Source: Labrenzia sp. R4_2
Lineage (GTDB): Bacteria; Pseudomonadota; Alphaproteobacteria; Rhizobiales; Stappiaceae
DNA length: 64,000 nucleotides
Direction: 5' to 3'
Assembly (NCBI RefSeq): GCF_017743865.1
Contig: NZ_JAGHRJ010000003.1
Span: 62,001-126,000, forward strand
Shown: positions 27,852 through 37,086 of the stretch, one piece after another
Numbering within the stretch: position 1 is the first letter of the stretch
Layout: every line of letters begins with the position of its first letter
Translations under genes and position numbers: made by a program
Notes under the pieces: generated by a model
Databases searched by the model: none
What the model was told of the DNA's origin: nothing
What the model saw: the letters and a program-made list of their open reading frames with translations, nothing else

Positions 27852-28769
27852 ATGCAAGACCTGCTGACCACCATCGCAGACGCGGCGCTCAAGTCGGAAG
27901 ACAAGGGACAGGTTGCGACCTACATTCCCGAGCTTGCCAAGATCAATCCCAACCAGTTCGGCATATCGATTGCGCTTGCCAATGGTGATGTCTTTTCCGC
28001 CGGCGACGCGCATGTCCCGTTTTCCATCCAGTCGGTGTCCAAGGTTTTCGCCCTGGCCCTTGCTCTTGGCCGGGTGGGAGATCAGCTCTGGCACCGGGTC
28101 GGGCGGGAGCCGTCAGGTCTCTCCTTCAACTCAATTCTGCTCTTGGAGAAAGAGGAGGGCGTCCCGCGCAATCCGTTTATCAATGCCGGTGCGCTGGTTG
28201 CGACCGATACCTACCTTGCCGGCTCGTCACCGCGAGAGGCTCTCGGCGAGTTGGTGCGCTTCATTCGCGCAGCAACCGATGACGACAGCATTCATATCAA
28301 TGAGAGTGTCGCAAGCTCAGAACTTGCCACCGGGCATCGAAACTTTTCGCTCGCGCATTATCTGGCGTCTTTCGGAAATCTTCGCGCATCGGTCGACAAG
28401 GTTTTGGGGACCTATTGCCACCAATGCGCTGTCGAAATGACATGTGCGCAGCTCGCGCTTGCCGGCCGGTTTCTTCTCGAAGGGCCGGATATGCCAAAGC
28501 TTGTGTCCAGCGAACGGCGGCGGCGCATCAACGCCTTGATGATGACCTGCGGTCACTATGACGGATCGGGTGACTTCGCGTTCCGTGTCGGACTTCCGGG
28601 CAAGAGCGGCGTCGGTGGCGGGATCCTGGTGATTGCTCCGGGGCGGGCATCGATTGCGGTGTGGTCGCCGGGACTAAACAAATACGGCAACTCCAAGCTC
28701 GGGACTGAGGCGATGGAACGAATTGCTCACGAGACCGGATGGTCCGTATTCGGGATGCCGCAAGCCTGA
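27852..28769 (+). CDS. glsA: Glutaminase A
   Basis: 305-residue serine-dependent beta-lactamase-like glutaminase that hydrolyses glutamine to glutamate and ammonia. The catalytic SxxK motif is SVSK in [13 protein letters not shown] near residues 63-66; [13 protein letters not shown] and [11 protein letters not shown] (with the KSG element) are both typical. The start at 27852 follows GAGGG and removes 17 residues of the longer frame. In E. coli, glutaminase supplies glutamate to an acid-resistance system; this window also encodes a glutamate decarboxylase, about 16 kb away. Confidence 0.95.
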   Translation: MQDLLTTIADAALKSEDKGQVATYIPELAKINPNQFGISIALANGDVFSAGDAHVPFSIQSVSKVFALALALGRVGDQLWHRVGREPSGLSFNSILLLEKEEGVPRNPFINAGALVATDTYLAGSSPREALGELVRFIRAATDDDSIHINESVASSELATGHRNFSLAHYLASFGNLRASVDKVLGTYCHQCAVEMTCAQLALAGRFLLEGPDMPKLVSSERRRRINALMMTCGHYDGSGDFAFRVGLPGKSGVGGGILVIAPGRASIAVWSPGLNKYGNSKLGTEAMERIAHETGWSVFGMPQA

Positions 28770-29074
28770 TCAAAAAATACGCAAGTGACGCAAACGGAAA
28801 GCATCCCTTGCAGTGAGTCGTTTCTTGCTCTGACTGAAAAAATACTGCGCTGTCTACGTCTCAAACGGTGCCAATGCGCGGCAAACCGGCGCAATATCTG
28901 GTTTTCTGATAGTCATCTAACCCATTTAACCGATTCACAGGTCGTTTTTCGCGATATAGACCTATAGGATATTTTGACGTACGGCGGCGTTGGCGCTAGA
29001 ACCCCTCTAGACAACGCCTTGATATGCTTACGTTTGCGTAAACGTAAGAATGCGTCGCACGGGAGAGGAAATCC
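28770..29074. other. Intergenic region upstream of the sdh operon
   Basis: About 305 bases without a gene. The region close to sdhC holds the palindrome described separately at 29027-29048 and, before it, an AT-rich stretch (about 28940-28980, with CGATATAGACC and AGGATATTTTGAC) that probably contains the sdh promoter. I see no terminator for glsA. Confidence 0.5.
29027..29048. promoter_or_regulatory. Perfect 22-base palindrome just upstream of sdhC (candidate operator)
   Basis: Arms CTTACGTTT (29027-29035) and AAACGTAAG (29040-29048) around GCGT, ending 26 bases before the sdhC start. There is no U tract, and it lies on the gene's own 5' side, so a dimeric regulator site is more likely than a terminator. 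A shorter related palindrome, CTTACGTAAAG, lies at 59247-59257 upstream of mdh. Confidence 0.6.
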
Positions 29075-29473
29075 ATGTCGAACGCCGATTTGCGGGGCAA
29101 TCGCCCGCTGTCGCCCCATCTTCAGATTTATAAACCCATTCTGACGATGGTCATGTCGATCTTGCACCGCATCACCGGAGCGGCGCTGTATTTCGGCACC
29201 ATCCTTTTGGCTTGGTGGCTGATCGCAGCTGCTGCGGGCCCGGCCTATTTTGATTTCGTCAACGCGATCTACGGTTCGATTTTCGGCAGGCTGGTTCTGT
29301 TCGGCTTCACCTGGGCGCTTGTCCATCACATGCTGGGCGGCATCCGCCACTTCATTTGGGACATGGGTGCCGGGTTTGAAAAAGATGCCCGCGAGTGGCT
29401 CGCCAAGGCAACAATCATCGGTTCTGTTTCCCTGACGCTGATCCTTTGGATCATCGGCTACGCAGTTCGCTAA
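29075..29473 (+). CDS. sdhC: Succinate dehydrogenase cytochrome b556 subunit
   Basis: 132-residue membrane anchor of complex II. The N-terminal signature [12 protein letters not shown] is at residues 10-21, the quinone/heme-side segment [13 protein letters not shown] near 29-41, and the heme ligand region [14 protein letters not shown] near 85-98. Three membrane helices. First gene of sdhCDA, with a GAGAGGA ribosome site before the ATG. Confidence 0.96.
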   Translation: MSNADLRGNRPLSPHLQIYKPILTMVMSILHRITGAALYFGTILLAWWLIAAAAGPAYFDFVNAIYGSIFGRLVLFGFTWALVHHMLGGIRHFIWDMGAGFEKDAREWLAKATIIGSVSLTLILWIIGYAVR

Positions 29474-29483
29474 GGAGACCGTC

Positions 29484-29867
29484 ATGAGCGATATGCGCAC
29501 GCCCCTCGGCAAAGTTCTCGGCCTCGGTTCTGCCAAGGACGGTACTGATCATTTCTGGAAACAACGCCTGACTGCAGTTGCAAACGTGTTTCTGATCTCC
29601 TTCTTCGTGATCCTGGTGATTTCGATGCAAGGATCCTCACACGGCGATGTTGTCGAGACCCTGCAGAACCCGCTGGTCTCCATCATCCTTTTGCTGGTGA
29701 TCTTGTCCGGCGTCTATCACATGAAGCTCGGGATGCAGGTCATCATCGAAGATTACATTCACGGCGAAGCCCTGAAGTTCCTAACAGTAATGGCCAACAC
29801 ATTCTTCTGTGTCTTCATCGGTTTCGGCTGCATCTTTGCAGTGCTTAAGATTGGCTTTGGAGGTTAA
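29484..29867 (+). CDS. sdhD: Succinate dehydrogenase membrane anchor subunit
   Basis: 127 residues with three membrane helices (about 30-50, 58-80 and 95-120). The segment [19 protein letters not shown] near 76-94 is typical of alphaproteobacterial SdhD, with its heme-region histidine and the aspartate-tyrosine pair near the quinone site. It follows sdhC by 10 bases with an AAGGAG site, and sdhA follows 5 bases later. Confidence 0.95.
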   Translation: MSDMRTPLGKVLGLGSAKDGTDHFWKQRLTAVANVFLISFFVILVISMQGSSHGDVVETLQNPLVSIILLLVILSGVYHMKLGMQVIIEDYIHGEALKFLTVMANTFFCVFIGFGCIFAVLKIGFGG

Positions 29868-29872
29868 CCCGT

Positions 29873-31699
29873 ATGGCCAAGACCTACGAATTTGTCGACC
29901 ACACATATGACGTGGTTGTTGTTGGCGCCGGTGGTGCTGGCTTGCGCGCAACGCTTGGCATGGCCGAGCAAGGACTGCGCACTGCTTGCATCACCAAGGT
30001 GTTTCCGACCCGCTCGCACACGGTGGCTGCTCAGGGCGGCATCGCCGCATCCCTGACCAACATGACGCCGGACTGCTGGGAATGGCACATGTACGACACG
30101 GTCAAGGGCTCCGACTGGCTCGGTGACACCGACGCCATGGAGTATCTCGCCCGCGAAGCGCCCAAGGCGGTTTATGAGCTGGAACACTACGGCGTTCCAT
30201 TCTCCCGGACCGAAGACGGCCGTATTTATCAGCGCCCGTTTGGCGGTCACATGCAGAACTACGGCGAAGGTCCTCCAGTGCAGCGCACCTGCGCAGCCGC
30301 TGACCGGACCGGTCACGCAATCCTGCATACGCTCTACGGCCAGTCCCTGCGTCATAACGCGGAATTCTACATTGAATATTTCGCACTTGATCTGATCATG
30401 TCCGAAGACGGCGTGTGCCAGGGAGTGATTGCGTGGAACCTTGACGACGGCACCATCCACCGCTTTGCGGCGAAGATGGTTGTGCTGGCGACCGGCGGAT
30501 ATGGCCGATCCTATTTCTCTGCCACCTCCGCGCACACCTGTACCGGTGATGGCGGCGGCATGGTGGCCCGTGCGGGCCTGCCGCTTCAGGATATGGAATT
30601 CGTGCAGTTCCACCCGACCGGGATCTATGGCTCCGGCTGCCTGATCACGGAAGGTGCCCGCGGCGAAGGCGGCTATCTGGTCAACTCCGAAGGCGAGCGC
30701 TTCATGGAGCGCTATGCGCCGTCTGCGAAAGATCTGGCATCGCGCGATGTTGTGTCCCGCTGTATGACCATGGAAATCCGCGAAGGCCGCGGCGTCGGCA
30801 AGAACAAGGATCACATCTTCCTACATCTGGATCACCTGGATCCGGCGATTCTCGCCGAGCGCCTCCCTGGTATCTCGGAAAGCGCGAAGATCTTTGCCGG
30901 AGTTGATGTTACCAAGGAGCCGATCCCGGTTATCCCGACGGTGCACTACAACATGGGCGGCATTCCGACCAACTATTGGGGCGAAGTGCTCAACGCCAAC
31001 TCCGATCATCCGGACCGGATCCAGCCGGGCCTGATGGCTGTCGGCGAAGCCGGCTGTGCGTCTGTTCACGGCGCCAACCGCCTTGGCTCCAACTCTCTGA
31101 TCGACTTGGTGGTCTTCGGCCGCGCTGCCGCGATCAAAGCCGGTGAGGTTGTTGATCCGAAGGAAGCCGTTCCATCGCCGAATGAAGCGTCTTGTGAGCG
31201 GATAATGGATCGTTTCGACAAGCTCCGGAACGCCAGTGGTTCCACACCGACAGCCGAGCTACGCGACCAGATGCAACGTGCCATGCAGGAAGATGCAGCG
31301 GTTTTCCGGACCCAGGAAACGTTGGCTCAGGGCTGCAAGCGGCTCGATGACATCTGGAAGGGCATGAGCGATCTGAAGGTTTCTGACCGCTCCATGATCT
31401 GGAACTCCGATCTGGTGGAAACACTGGAGCTGGAGAACCTGATGGCGAACGCGATCACCACCGTTTACGGCGCTGAGGCCCGGAAAGAGTCCCGCGGTGC
31501 GCATGCCCGTGAAGACTACAAGGACGGTGACTTTGCCGGCCGGAACGACGCGGACTGGCGCAAGCATACATTGGCTTGGGTGAATGAAGCGGGCGACGTC
31601 AAGCTGGACTACCGTCCGGTTGTCACTGAGCCGCTGACCCCGTTCCAGAACGGCGGCATCGATCCGAAGAAGATCGCGCCGAAAGCACGCGTCTACTGA
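29873..31699 (+). CDS. sdhA: Succinate dehydrogenase flavoprotein subunit
   Basis: 608 residues, full length. The dinucleotide fold begins with [14 protein letters not shown] near residues 14-27. The covalent FAD histidine lies in [14 protein letters not shown] near 45; [22 protein letters not shown] near 243-264 is the substrate-binding/catalytic region; [20 protein letters not shown] near 400 is the C-terminal FAD-binding region; and LDYRPV closes the protein. It oxidises succinate to fumarate at the inner membrane. Unusually, sdhB does not follow directly: two FkbM methyltransferase genes lie in between. Confidence 0.97.
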   Translation: MAKTYEFVDHTYDVVVVGAGGAGLRATLGMAEQGLRTACITKVFPTRSHTVAAQGGIAASLTNMTPDCWEWHMYDTVKGSDWLGDTDAMEYLAREAPKAVYELEHYGVPFSRTEDGRIYQRPFGGHMQNYGEGPPVQRTCAAADRTGHAILHTLYGQSLRHNAEFYIEYFALDLIMSEDGVCQGVIAWNLDDGTIHRFAAKMVVLATGGYGRSYFSATSAHTCTGDGGGMVARAGLPLQDMEFVQFHPTGIYGSGCLITEGARGEGGYLVNSEGERFMERYAPSAKDLASRDVVSRCMTMEIREGRGVGKNKDHIFLHLDHLDPAILAERLPGISESAKIFAGVDVTKEPIPVIPTVHYNMGGIPTNYWGEVLNANSDHPDRIQPGLMAVGEAGCASVHGANRLGSNSLIDLVVFGRAAAIKAGEVVDPKEAVPSPNEASCERIMDRFDKLRNASGSTPTAELRDQMQRAMQEDAAVFRTQETLAQGCKRLDDIWKGMSDLKVSDRSMIWNSDLVETLELENLMANAITTVYGAEARKESRGAHAREDYKDGDFAGRNDADWRKHTLAWVNEAGDVKLDYRPVVTEPLTPFQNGGIDPKKIAPKARVY

Positions 31700-31719
31700 T
31701 CGGAACGAAGTTGGCTCCA

Positions 31720-32610
31720 ATGGCGGCAATCCTGGATACAAGCAGTCCATTCGGCACATACCGTGCCGGGTGGCTCGCCAAAGCTGCTTGGCGAGCAGCC
31801 GATGCCCATCGGCTGCCCGACTGGCTGCGCTACAAGATCCGCCATTTTGTTGCCGACCGGTTTCCTGGTCCCTACGACACAAGCGCTGAAGGCCTCACCT
31901 TCCGGATCTACCCGGGTGTAAACCGGGACGACTGGAAGATCGTTGCCAAGGACCGGCTGTCGGAAAAGGCCGAGCGTAAGATGCTGGCACAACACTTCAA
32001 CAAGGACGCTGTTTTTGTCGATTTGGGTGCAAACATCGGAACCCATACGCTCTCCGCAGCAGAACTCTGCGGCCGGGTAATTGCGGTGGAAGCCAATCCG
32101 GATATTGCAGCAAAGCTGGCTTACAATGTTGAACTGAACAAGCTCGACAATGTCTCGGTCATGTCAGTTGCCGCGGGTCCTGAAGAAGGCACGTTCGATC
32201 TTGTGATTTGCCCATCCAATTTGAACCTGTCGACATTGTCAGAAGGCCTTGCGCCATCGCTGAAAAAGTCTGAATGGACAACCACGTCGATCCGGGTCAG
32301 CCCGCTGGCGGTAATCCTTCAGGAGGCCGGTGTGGACCAGGTGGACGTCCTGAAATTGGATGTCGAAGGTTATGAAGATCAGGCGATCCTGCCTTATTTC
32401 CGGACGCAGCCACGGCACAGCTGGCCGCGCGTGGTGATGATCGAAGTCGATCACCAGCCGGAATGGAAAGAGGATTGTCTCGCAGAAATGGCGGTGATCG
32501 GGTACCGGGAAATCGGAACGACCGGCGCCAACATCATGCTGGAATTGACAGAAGTGACGCACGAAAGCGATCAGGCTCCGGCACCCGGAATTAAGGAGCT
32601 CGCCGAATGA
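31720..32610 (+). CDS. FkbM-family SAM-dependent methyltransferase, first of a tandem pair
   Basis: 296 residues. N-terminal LDTSSPFGTYRAGW is shared with the next gene. The SAM-binding motif is VFVDLGANIGTHTLSAAEL (about 103-121), followed by VIAVEANPDIAAKL; VDVLKLDVEGYEDQAI near 212-227 is the FkbM hallmark. FkbM enzymes O-methylate sugars or other small hydroxyl groups, often of polysaccharides or secondary metabolites; the substrate is unknown. It starts 20 bases after sdhA and overlaps the next gene by four bases. ATG 31720 is used; a TTG at 31711 is possible. Confidence 0.88.
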   Translation: MAAILDTSSPFGTYRAGWLAKAAWRAADAHRLPDWLRYKIRHFVADRFPGPYDTSAEGLTFRIYPGVNRDDWKIVAKDRLSEKAERKMLAQHFNKDAVFVDLGANIGTHTLSAAELCGRVIAVEANPDIAAKLAYNVELNKLDNVSVMSVAAGPEEGTFDLVICPSNLNLSTLSEGLAPSLKKSEWTTTSIRVSPLAVILQEAGVDQVDVLKLDVEGYEDQAILPYFRTQPRHSWPRVVMIEVDHQPEWKEDCLAEMAVIGYREIGTTGANIMLELTEVTHESDQAPAPGIKELAE

Positions 32611-33452
32611 AGAGGGACGCAATGGTGCTCGACACCAGAAGCCCGTTCGGCACTTATCCGCCAATTGGGCTGGTCCGAACAGCATGGCGGCTGGCAAGTC
32701 AGGCCAAGCTGCCGAAAGGCTTGCGCAGGTATGTGCGCCTGTTTCTGGGCAAGATCTTCACAGGTCCTTACGACCTTGAGGCAGACGGCCTGAAATTCCG
32801 GGTGTACCCCTCCGACAATTACGATGACCGCAAGGTTCTGATCAAAGGCCGGTTGCCTGAGGTGGAGGAACACAAGCTCATCAAACCGTTCTTGTCCGAC
32901 GATGCGGTGTTTGTCGATGTCGGCGCCAATATCGGCGTCTATACGGTCTTTGCCGCCCATCATGGAGCCCGTGTGATTGCGCTGGAGCCCAACGCCCATT
33001 CGGTCGACAAGCTGCAGTGTAACATTGACGCCAACGGGCTCCAGAACGTGACCATTGTCCCGACCGCCGCCGGTCCACGCGAAGATGTTCTTGAGCTTTA
33101 TTCGGAAACGTCCAATCGCGGTTTTGGCACGCTCGACAAGCGGGTCACCAATGGTGAATGGGGTGGAGACTGGGCACCTTCGACCGTGAAGATGCGGCCG
33201 CTGACAACCATCGTTGATGAGGCGGGTGTTAAGAAAATAGACGTTTTGAAAATCGATGTGGAAGGCTTTGAAGACCGGGTTCTTCTTCCCTTCCTGCGTC
33301 ACGCGGAAAAGAGCCTTTGGCCGCGCGTGATCCTGCTTGAAACCAATTGCCGGCCCTATTGGTCCGAGGATTGCCTGATGGAACTGGCAAACCGGTCCTA
33401 CAAGGTCACCGGCCGAACGAACGACAACATGATCTTTGAGTTGGCCGCCTGA
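32607..33452 (+). CDS. FkbM-family SAM-dependent methyltransferase, second of a tandem pair
   Basis: 281 residues, clearly a paralogue of the preceding protein: LDTRSPFGTYPPIG at the N-terminus, SAM motif VFVDVGANIGVYTVFAAHH near 102-120, VIALEPNAHSVDKL, and the FkbM hallmark IDVLKIDVEGFEDRVLLPFL near 211-230. Its ATG overlaps the previous stop (ATGA, 32607-32610), so the pair is translationally coupled. sdhB starts 73 bases after its stop. Both genes are therefore embedded in the sdh transcription unit unless an internal promoter exists. Confidence 0.88.
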   Translation: MKRDAMVLDTRSPFGTYPPIGLVRTAWRLASQAKLPKGLRRYVRLFLGKIFTGPYDLEADGLKFRVYPSDNYDDRKVLIKGRLPEVEEHKLIKPFLSDDAVFVDVGANIGVYTVFAAHHGARVIALEPNAHSVDKLQCNIDANGLQNVTIVPTAAGPREDVLELYSETSNRGFGTLDKRVTNGEWGGDWAPSTVKMRPLTTIVDEAGVKKIDVLKIDVEGFEDRVLLPFLRHAEKSLWPRVILLETNCRPYWSEDCLMELANRSYKVTGRTNDNMIFELAA

Positions 33453-33525
33453 GCGGTGAATTCAAGAAATTGGCCCGACAGCCTTATCTGGCGCGAACAA
33501 GGGCCCAACGCGGAGCATTGAAAAG

Positions 33526-34308
33526 ATGGTTCAGCTGACGCTACCCCGGAACTCACAAGTGACGGACGGCAAGGTTTGGGACAAGCCGGAAGGGGCAACC
33601 AACCTGACCGAATACCGAATCTACCGCTGGAACCCGGATGAGGGCAAAAACCCGCGCGTGGACACTTACTTCGTCGACCGTGACGACTGCGGTCCGATGG
33701 TGCTGGATGGTCTCATCTACATCAAGAACAAGATTGACCCGACCCTGACGTTCCGCCGGTCCTGCCGCGAAGGAATTTGTGGCTCGTGCGCCATGAACAT
33801 CGACGGCACCAACACCTTGGCCTGCACCAAGGGCATGGAAGAGATCGCGGGCGATGTGGTCAAGATCTATCCGCTGCCGCACATGCCCGTGGTCAAGGAT
33901 CTGGTTCCGGACATGACCCGCTTTTATGCCCAGCACCGCTCGATTGAGCCGTGGCTGAAAACGGTGACCCCGGCTCCGGAAAAGGAATGGCGCCAGTCCC
34001 ATGAGGACCGCCAGAAGCTGGACGGCCTTTACGAGTGCATTCTCTGCGCCTGCTGCTCCACCTCCTGCCCGAGCTACTGGTGGAACGGCGACCGCTACCT
34101 CGGCCCGGCGATCTTGCTGCAGGCTTACCGCTGGCTGATCGACAGCCGGGACGAAGCAACCGGCGAGCGTCTTGATAACCTCGAAGACCCGTTCCGCCTC
34201 TACCGGTGCCACACCATCATGAACTGCTCCCAGGCCTGCCCGAAAGGTTTGAACCCGGCGAAAGCCATCGCGGAAATCAAGAAGATGATGGTCGAACGCC
34301 GCGTCTGA
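33526..34308 (+). CDS. sdhB: Succinate dehydrogenase iron-sulfur subunit
   Basis: 260 residues. All three clusters can be seen: [2Fe-2S] ligands in [14 protein letters not shown] plus a cysteine at TLACTKG (about 85-108); [4Fe-4S] and [3Fe-4S] ligands in [16 protein letters not shown] near 173 and [11 protein letters not shown] near 238. It relays electrons from SdhA to quinone. It lies 73 bases after the second FkbM gene with GGAG in the spacer, and is followed by a terminator. Confidence 0.97.
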   Translation: MVQLTLPRNSQVTDGKVWDKPEGATNLTEYRIYRWNPDEGKNPRVDTYFVDRDDCGPMVLDGLIYIKNKIDPTLTFRRSCREGICGSCAMNIDGTNTLACTKGMEEIAGDVVKIYPLPHMPVVKDLVPDMTRFYAQHRSIEPWLKTVTPAPEKEWRQSHEDRQKLDGLYECILCACCSTSCPSYWWNGDRYLGPAILLQAYRWLIDSRDEATGERLDNLEDPFRLYRCHTIMNCSQACPKGLNPAKAIAEIKKMMVERRV

Positions 34309-34346
34309 TTGTTGTCGAAGCGTTTGCTTCGGGAACCGAAAATAGG

Positions 34347-34384
34347 AAAACCGCTCCGGAGGAATTCGGGGCGGTTTTTGTTCG
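34347..34384 (+). terminator. Terminator after sdhB
   Basis: Stem AAAACCGCTCC (34347-34357) with GGGGCGGTTTT (34368-34378; one G-U pair) and a T run. It closes the sdh operon 38 bases after sdhB. Confidence 0.88.
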
Positions 34385-34555
34385 GTCTGAAGGGTGCTTT
34401 TGGATCTAACATAAACATCAGCGATTTGCTCTCCGGCTGCGCAGTTTTCGCACACCCTGTCCGGCTTTGGCCGGTTCCTGAACCACAGAAGGCTCTCATA
34501 TTGACGTGCCAGATCCGGACTGGCAGCTGTGTCCCGCGCATTTTGTGATTCTCAT

Positions 34556-34615
34556 CACACGGCCTGTGTGCACGTTCCTGCGCGCCCTCTGGAAGAGTGT
34601 GCAGAAATCTACACA
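34556..34615. promoter_or_regulatory. Two TGTG/CACA inverted repeats upstream of the hcp promoter (candidate activator sites)
   Basis: Site 1: CACAC-GGCCT-GTGTG (34556-34570). Site 2: TGTGCAG-AAAT-CTACACA (34598-34615, one mismatch in the arms). They lie roughly 80 to 140 bases upstream of the -24 element, the usual place for enhancer-binding-protein sites. The identity of the activator is unknown. Confidence 0.4.
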
Positions 34616-34691
34616 GTTGGCAAAACGGTTAACCCCGGATCAAATCGATAATCACTATATAAAACAGTGAGATAAAGAAAATTCCCGAAAC

Positions 34692-34707
34692 TGGCACACC
34701 CGTTGCA
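34692..34707 (+). promoter_or_regulatory. Sigma-54 (RpoN) promoter of hcp
   Basis: TGGCAC at 34692-34697 and TTGCA at 34703-34707, with the essential GG and GC dinucleotides ten bases apart, matching the RpoN consensus TGGCAC-N5-TTGCA exactly. Transcription would begin about 12 bases after the GC, near 34718, giving a leader of about 80 bases. Confidence 0.85.
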
Positions 34708-34799
34708 AAGTTGTTGGCATCGGCACCGAACGGAAATCAAACGGCGCCCCAGACTTCGAAAGTTACAGACCAACCGCTTTAAGAGCAGGAGACGGAAAA

Positions 34800-35312
34800 A
34801 TGGCAAACGTTGCATACATGACCATCAGCGGGTCCACCCAAGGTGAAATCACCTCCGATGCTACAACGGCAGATTCTATCGGCAACAATTGGCAGGAAGG
34901 CCATGAGGGTGAATCCCTGGTCTACAAGTTCGAGAGCAACGCAATTGTTCCGCGTGACCCGAACTCCGGTACCGCCATCGGCACCCGCCGCCACCAGCCG
35001 ACAACCATCATCAAGCCGCTGGACAAGGCGTCTCCGTTGATGTGGCAGGCTCTGGCCACCGGTGAATCCCTGGAGATCACTATCAACTTCTGGCGTACGT
35101 CGACTTCTGGCGTCCAGGAGCACTACTACACGATCAAGTACACCGATGCGGTTTTGGTTGAAGGCAAAACCATATTGCCGGACGTCTTCGATGATGCGAA
35201 CGCATCCCGCGGCGATCAGGAGCAGTGGTCCTTCACTTACCGCAAGGCGGAGTGGACCCACGAGAAGGCTGGCACATCCGCTTCTGACGACTGGCGCGCT
35301 CCGGTCACCTGA
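34800..35312 (+). CDS. hcp: Hcp family protein (type VI secretion tube/effector)
   Basis: 170 residues. The N-terminus ANVAYMTISGSTQGEI and KPLDKASPLMWQALATGE near residues 80-97, together with HYYTIKYTDA and the closing EQWSFTYRKAEWTH, are characteristic of Hcp, the hexameric ring protein that forms the inner tube of the type VI secretion system. No other type VI gene (vgrG, tssB/C, clpV) lies in this window, so it is an orphan copy here. Ribosome site AGGAGA precedes the ATG. It is controlled by a sigma-54 promoter and closed by its own terminator, so it is an independent single-gene unit. Confidence 0.92.
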   Translation: MANVAYMTISGSTQGEITSDATTADSIGNNWQEGHEGESLVYKFESNAIVPRDPNSGTAIGTRRHQPTTIIKPLDKASPLMWQALATGESLEITINFWRTSTSGVQEHYYTIKYTDAVLVEGKTILPDVFDDANASRGDQEQWSFTYRKAEWTHEKAGTSASDDWRAPVT

Positions 35313-35332
35313 TCGGCCTTTGGCCTTTAACG

Positions 35333-35365
35333 AAAACCCCGGTCACTTTGGCCGGGGTTTTTGTT
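35333..35365 (+). terminator. Terminator of hcp
   Basis: Ten-base stem AAAACCCCGG (35333-35342) / CCGGGGTTTT (35352-35361) with a nine-base loop and T run, 20 bases after the hcp stop. Confidence 0.93.
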
Positions 35366-35462
35366 TGTCTATGCTCTTAAAACACAAAGGGCGCGAGGTT
35401 ACCGGCCGGACCGGGATATCTGCGCCCGTTAGGATATTTCAATTGGCTTGCCCCCTCTCCCC

Positions 35463-35699
35463 TTACGCGGCCGTTTGAGCATCTGACGGCATATCGATGT
35501 CCTGCGGCTCGGATTGTTCAGCCTGTTTTTGTGCCATGGCCAGGAAGGGCGCTGCGATCAACGCCAGTCCATAGGCGGCCAACGCGAACATTGCCAAAAA
35601 TGCGATCACGGTGAAGCCCAGGCCGGCCATCACACAGCCAACCAGGACGACGATGGCGCCGGCAAAGGTGGCAGTGGTTTTTTCAAGAATGGATTTCAT
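35463..35699 (-). CDS. Small two-helix membrane protein of unknown function
   Basis: 78 residues with two hydrophobic segments (about 9-32 and 34-55) and an acidic, glutamine-rich C-terminal tail (QKQAEQSEPQDIDMPSD). A GGAG ribosome site precedes the ATG. I do not recognise a family. It lies downstream of a two-component system on the same strand, 79 bases from the end of the kinase gene, and the inverted repeat at 35777-35794 in front of it is the same as the one in front of the PepSY gene, so it is probably a target of that system. Confidence 0.75.
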   Translation of the reverse strand: MKSILEKTTATFAGAIVVLVGCVMAGLGFTVIAFLAMFALAAYGLALIAAPFLAMAQKQAEQSEPQDIDMPSDAQTAA

Positions 35700-35776
35700 T
35701 TCCAGTATCTCCAGTTTGTCCTGTCGTTTCGATAAACTGGATATGGAGACCCGGTTTTACGTTCCGCTCCGCCGGG

Positions 35777-35794
35777 CTTTACATTTTTGTAAAG
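35777..35794. promoter_or_regulatory. Inverted repeat CTTTACA-N4-TGTAAAG upstream of the small membrane protein gene
   Basis: Perfect seven-base arms with spacer TTTT, located about 78-95 bases upstream of the 35699 start and overlapping the last codons of the histidine kinase gene. The same TTTACA-N4-TGTAAA core occurs at 38273-38288, about 90-105 bases before the PepSY gene. The half-site repeat of 10 bases fits one helical turn, as for OmpR-class regulators. Confidence 0.65.
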
Positions 35795-37086
35795 TTGAGC
35801 GAGACGCGCAGACCGGACGGCTTGACTGAACAAAGTTCGAGTTTCGCGGTGTGCCGGTCGGCGACGGCCCGCACCAGTGCAAGGCCAAGACCTGTGCCTT
35901 CGCTTTCCCGGGCAGCATCCAGACGCACCATGGGTTTGATGATTTCATCAAAGAGATCGGGATCGACGCCAGGCCCATTGTCCGAAACGCCGATTTCCGA
36001 ACCACGTGCGAACAAGGTGATGTCCGGGCCGCCATGGACCAAGGCGTTCTGAATGAGGTTCGCAAGCGCCTGGATCAGCATGTTCCTGTCTGACAGAACG
36101 CTTTCACCGGATTTTGCCGAAAGGACAAGCGACTTGCCCGCGTCCTCAACGACAGGGCCATAAATCTCCGCGACTTCCTCCACCAAGGCGTTCAGATCGA
36201 CTTGTTCAAAGCCCTCCGTGCCGTGGGCCGCCTCGATCCGGGCAACCCGCATGATGGTGTCAAAGATGCCGGAAAGCCGTTCGGCTTCTTCCAGCGCTGC
36301 GCCGCGCTCCTCGCCGTCCGGCAGGCTTTCAAGCTGGGCGCGAAGGCGGGCAAGGGGCGTGCGCAGGTCATGCGCGATACTTGCACTCAGATTGCGGGTC
36401 TGGGCGACAAGGCGTTCCAGTTCTTGGGCGGTCCGGTCGATTTGCCCGGCAAGGTCATCAAGATCATCACTGGAGCGGGCAACGCCGATGCGGGCTTCAA
36501 GATCTCCCGTCGCCAACCGATCCAGAACCCCCGTGATCCTGGTAAGGCGCCGCTGAACAAGAAAACCGGCCCCGAGCCCGATGACGAGCACAAGGACGAG
36601 CACCACCCCGGCAGTGCTCCATAGCGCATTGCCCAAGAGCTCCAGGGCGTCTTCGCTGGCATCAAGCGGAACAGCGATCAGAACCGGTTCCCCTTCCTTG
36701 TCCCGTGAAATCAGGACCCTCCAATCTTCCGCGCGCCGGAAGTCCCGTTTGAGACTGACAGTGCCGCCACCTGTGCGCACGACCTTCTCAAATTCCTTCG
36801 GCAAGTCGCCGATTTCAGAAAGCGGGCGGATTATGACGGAGAATGTATCTGTTTCGGTGTCGTCGGCTTCGACCGTCGCGGCCAGACCTTCAAGGGCCGT
36901 GTCGACCCGGTTGAGAAGAGTTTCCCGGCCAAAGGTCAGTGCCAAAAGAATGGCAACCGCCATGCCGACGGCAAAAATGGCAGTTAATAGCAACGACAGC
37001 CGCAAGGTGGAGGAGCGGAGCAGCCATCGGACGCGACGTGTCAGCGTGGCTCTAACTGTGTTGAGTACCTTACTTGCCGAAGACAT
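35779..37086 (-). CDS. Sensor histidine kinase of a two-component system
   Basis: 435 residues. First membrane segment about 29-52, periplasmic region about 53-155, second segment about 156-178, HAMP linker to about 235, then the dimerisation helix with the phospho-accepting histidine in SASIAHDLRTPLARLR near 240. The ATPase domain shows NLIQNALVHGG (N box), VSDNGPGVDP (G1) and GTGLGLALVRAVADRH (G2). It overlaps the response regulator gene by 17 bases (37070-37086), which implies coupled synthesis. The signal is unknown; the neighbouring PepSY protein with an aspartate-rich tail suggests an envelope or metal-related cue. Confidence 0.94.
   Translation of the reverse strand: MSSASKVLNTVRATLTRRVRWLLRSSTLRLSLLLTAIFAVGMAVAILLALTFGRETLLNRVDTALEGLAATVEADDTETDTFSVIIRPLSEIGDLPKEFEKVVRTGGGTVSLKRDFRRAEDWRVLISRDKEGEPVLIAVPLDASEDALELLGNALWSTAGVVLVLVLVIGLGAGFLVQRRLTRITGVLDRLATGDLEARIGVARSSDDLDDLAGQIDRTAQELERLVAQTRNLSASIAHDLRTPLARLRAQLESLPDGEERGAALEEAERLSGIFDTIMRVARIEAAHGTEGFEQVDLNALVEEVAEIYGPVVEDAGKSLVLSAKSGESVLSDRNMLIQALANLIQNALVHGGPDITLFARGSEIGVSDNGPGVDPDLFDEIIKPMVRLDAARESEGTGLGLALVRAVADRHTAKLELCSVKPSGLRVSLNFTKM

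Larger units (their letters stand above)
34309..34799. other. Long intergenic region between sdhB and hcp
   Basis: About 490 bases. In order it holds the sdhB terminator, two TGTG/CACA inverted repeats that could be activator sites (34556-34570 and 34598-34615), an AT-rich stretch (about 34640-34690), a sigma-54 promoter (34692-34707) and a leader of roughly 80 bases before hcp. No convincing open reading frame is seen on either strand. Confidence 0.7.
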
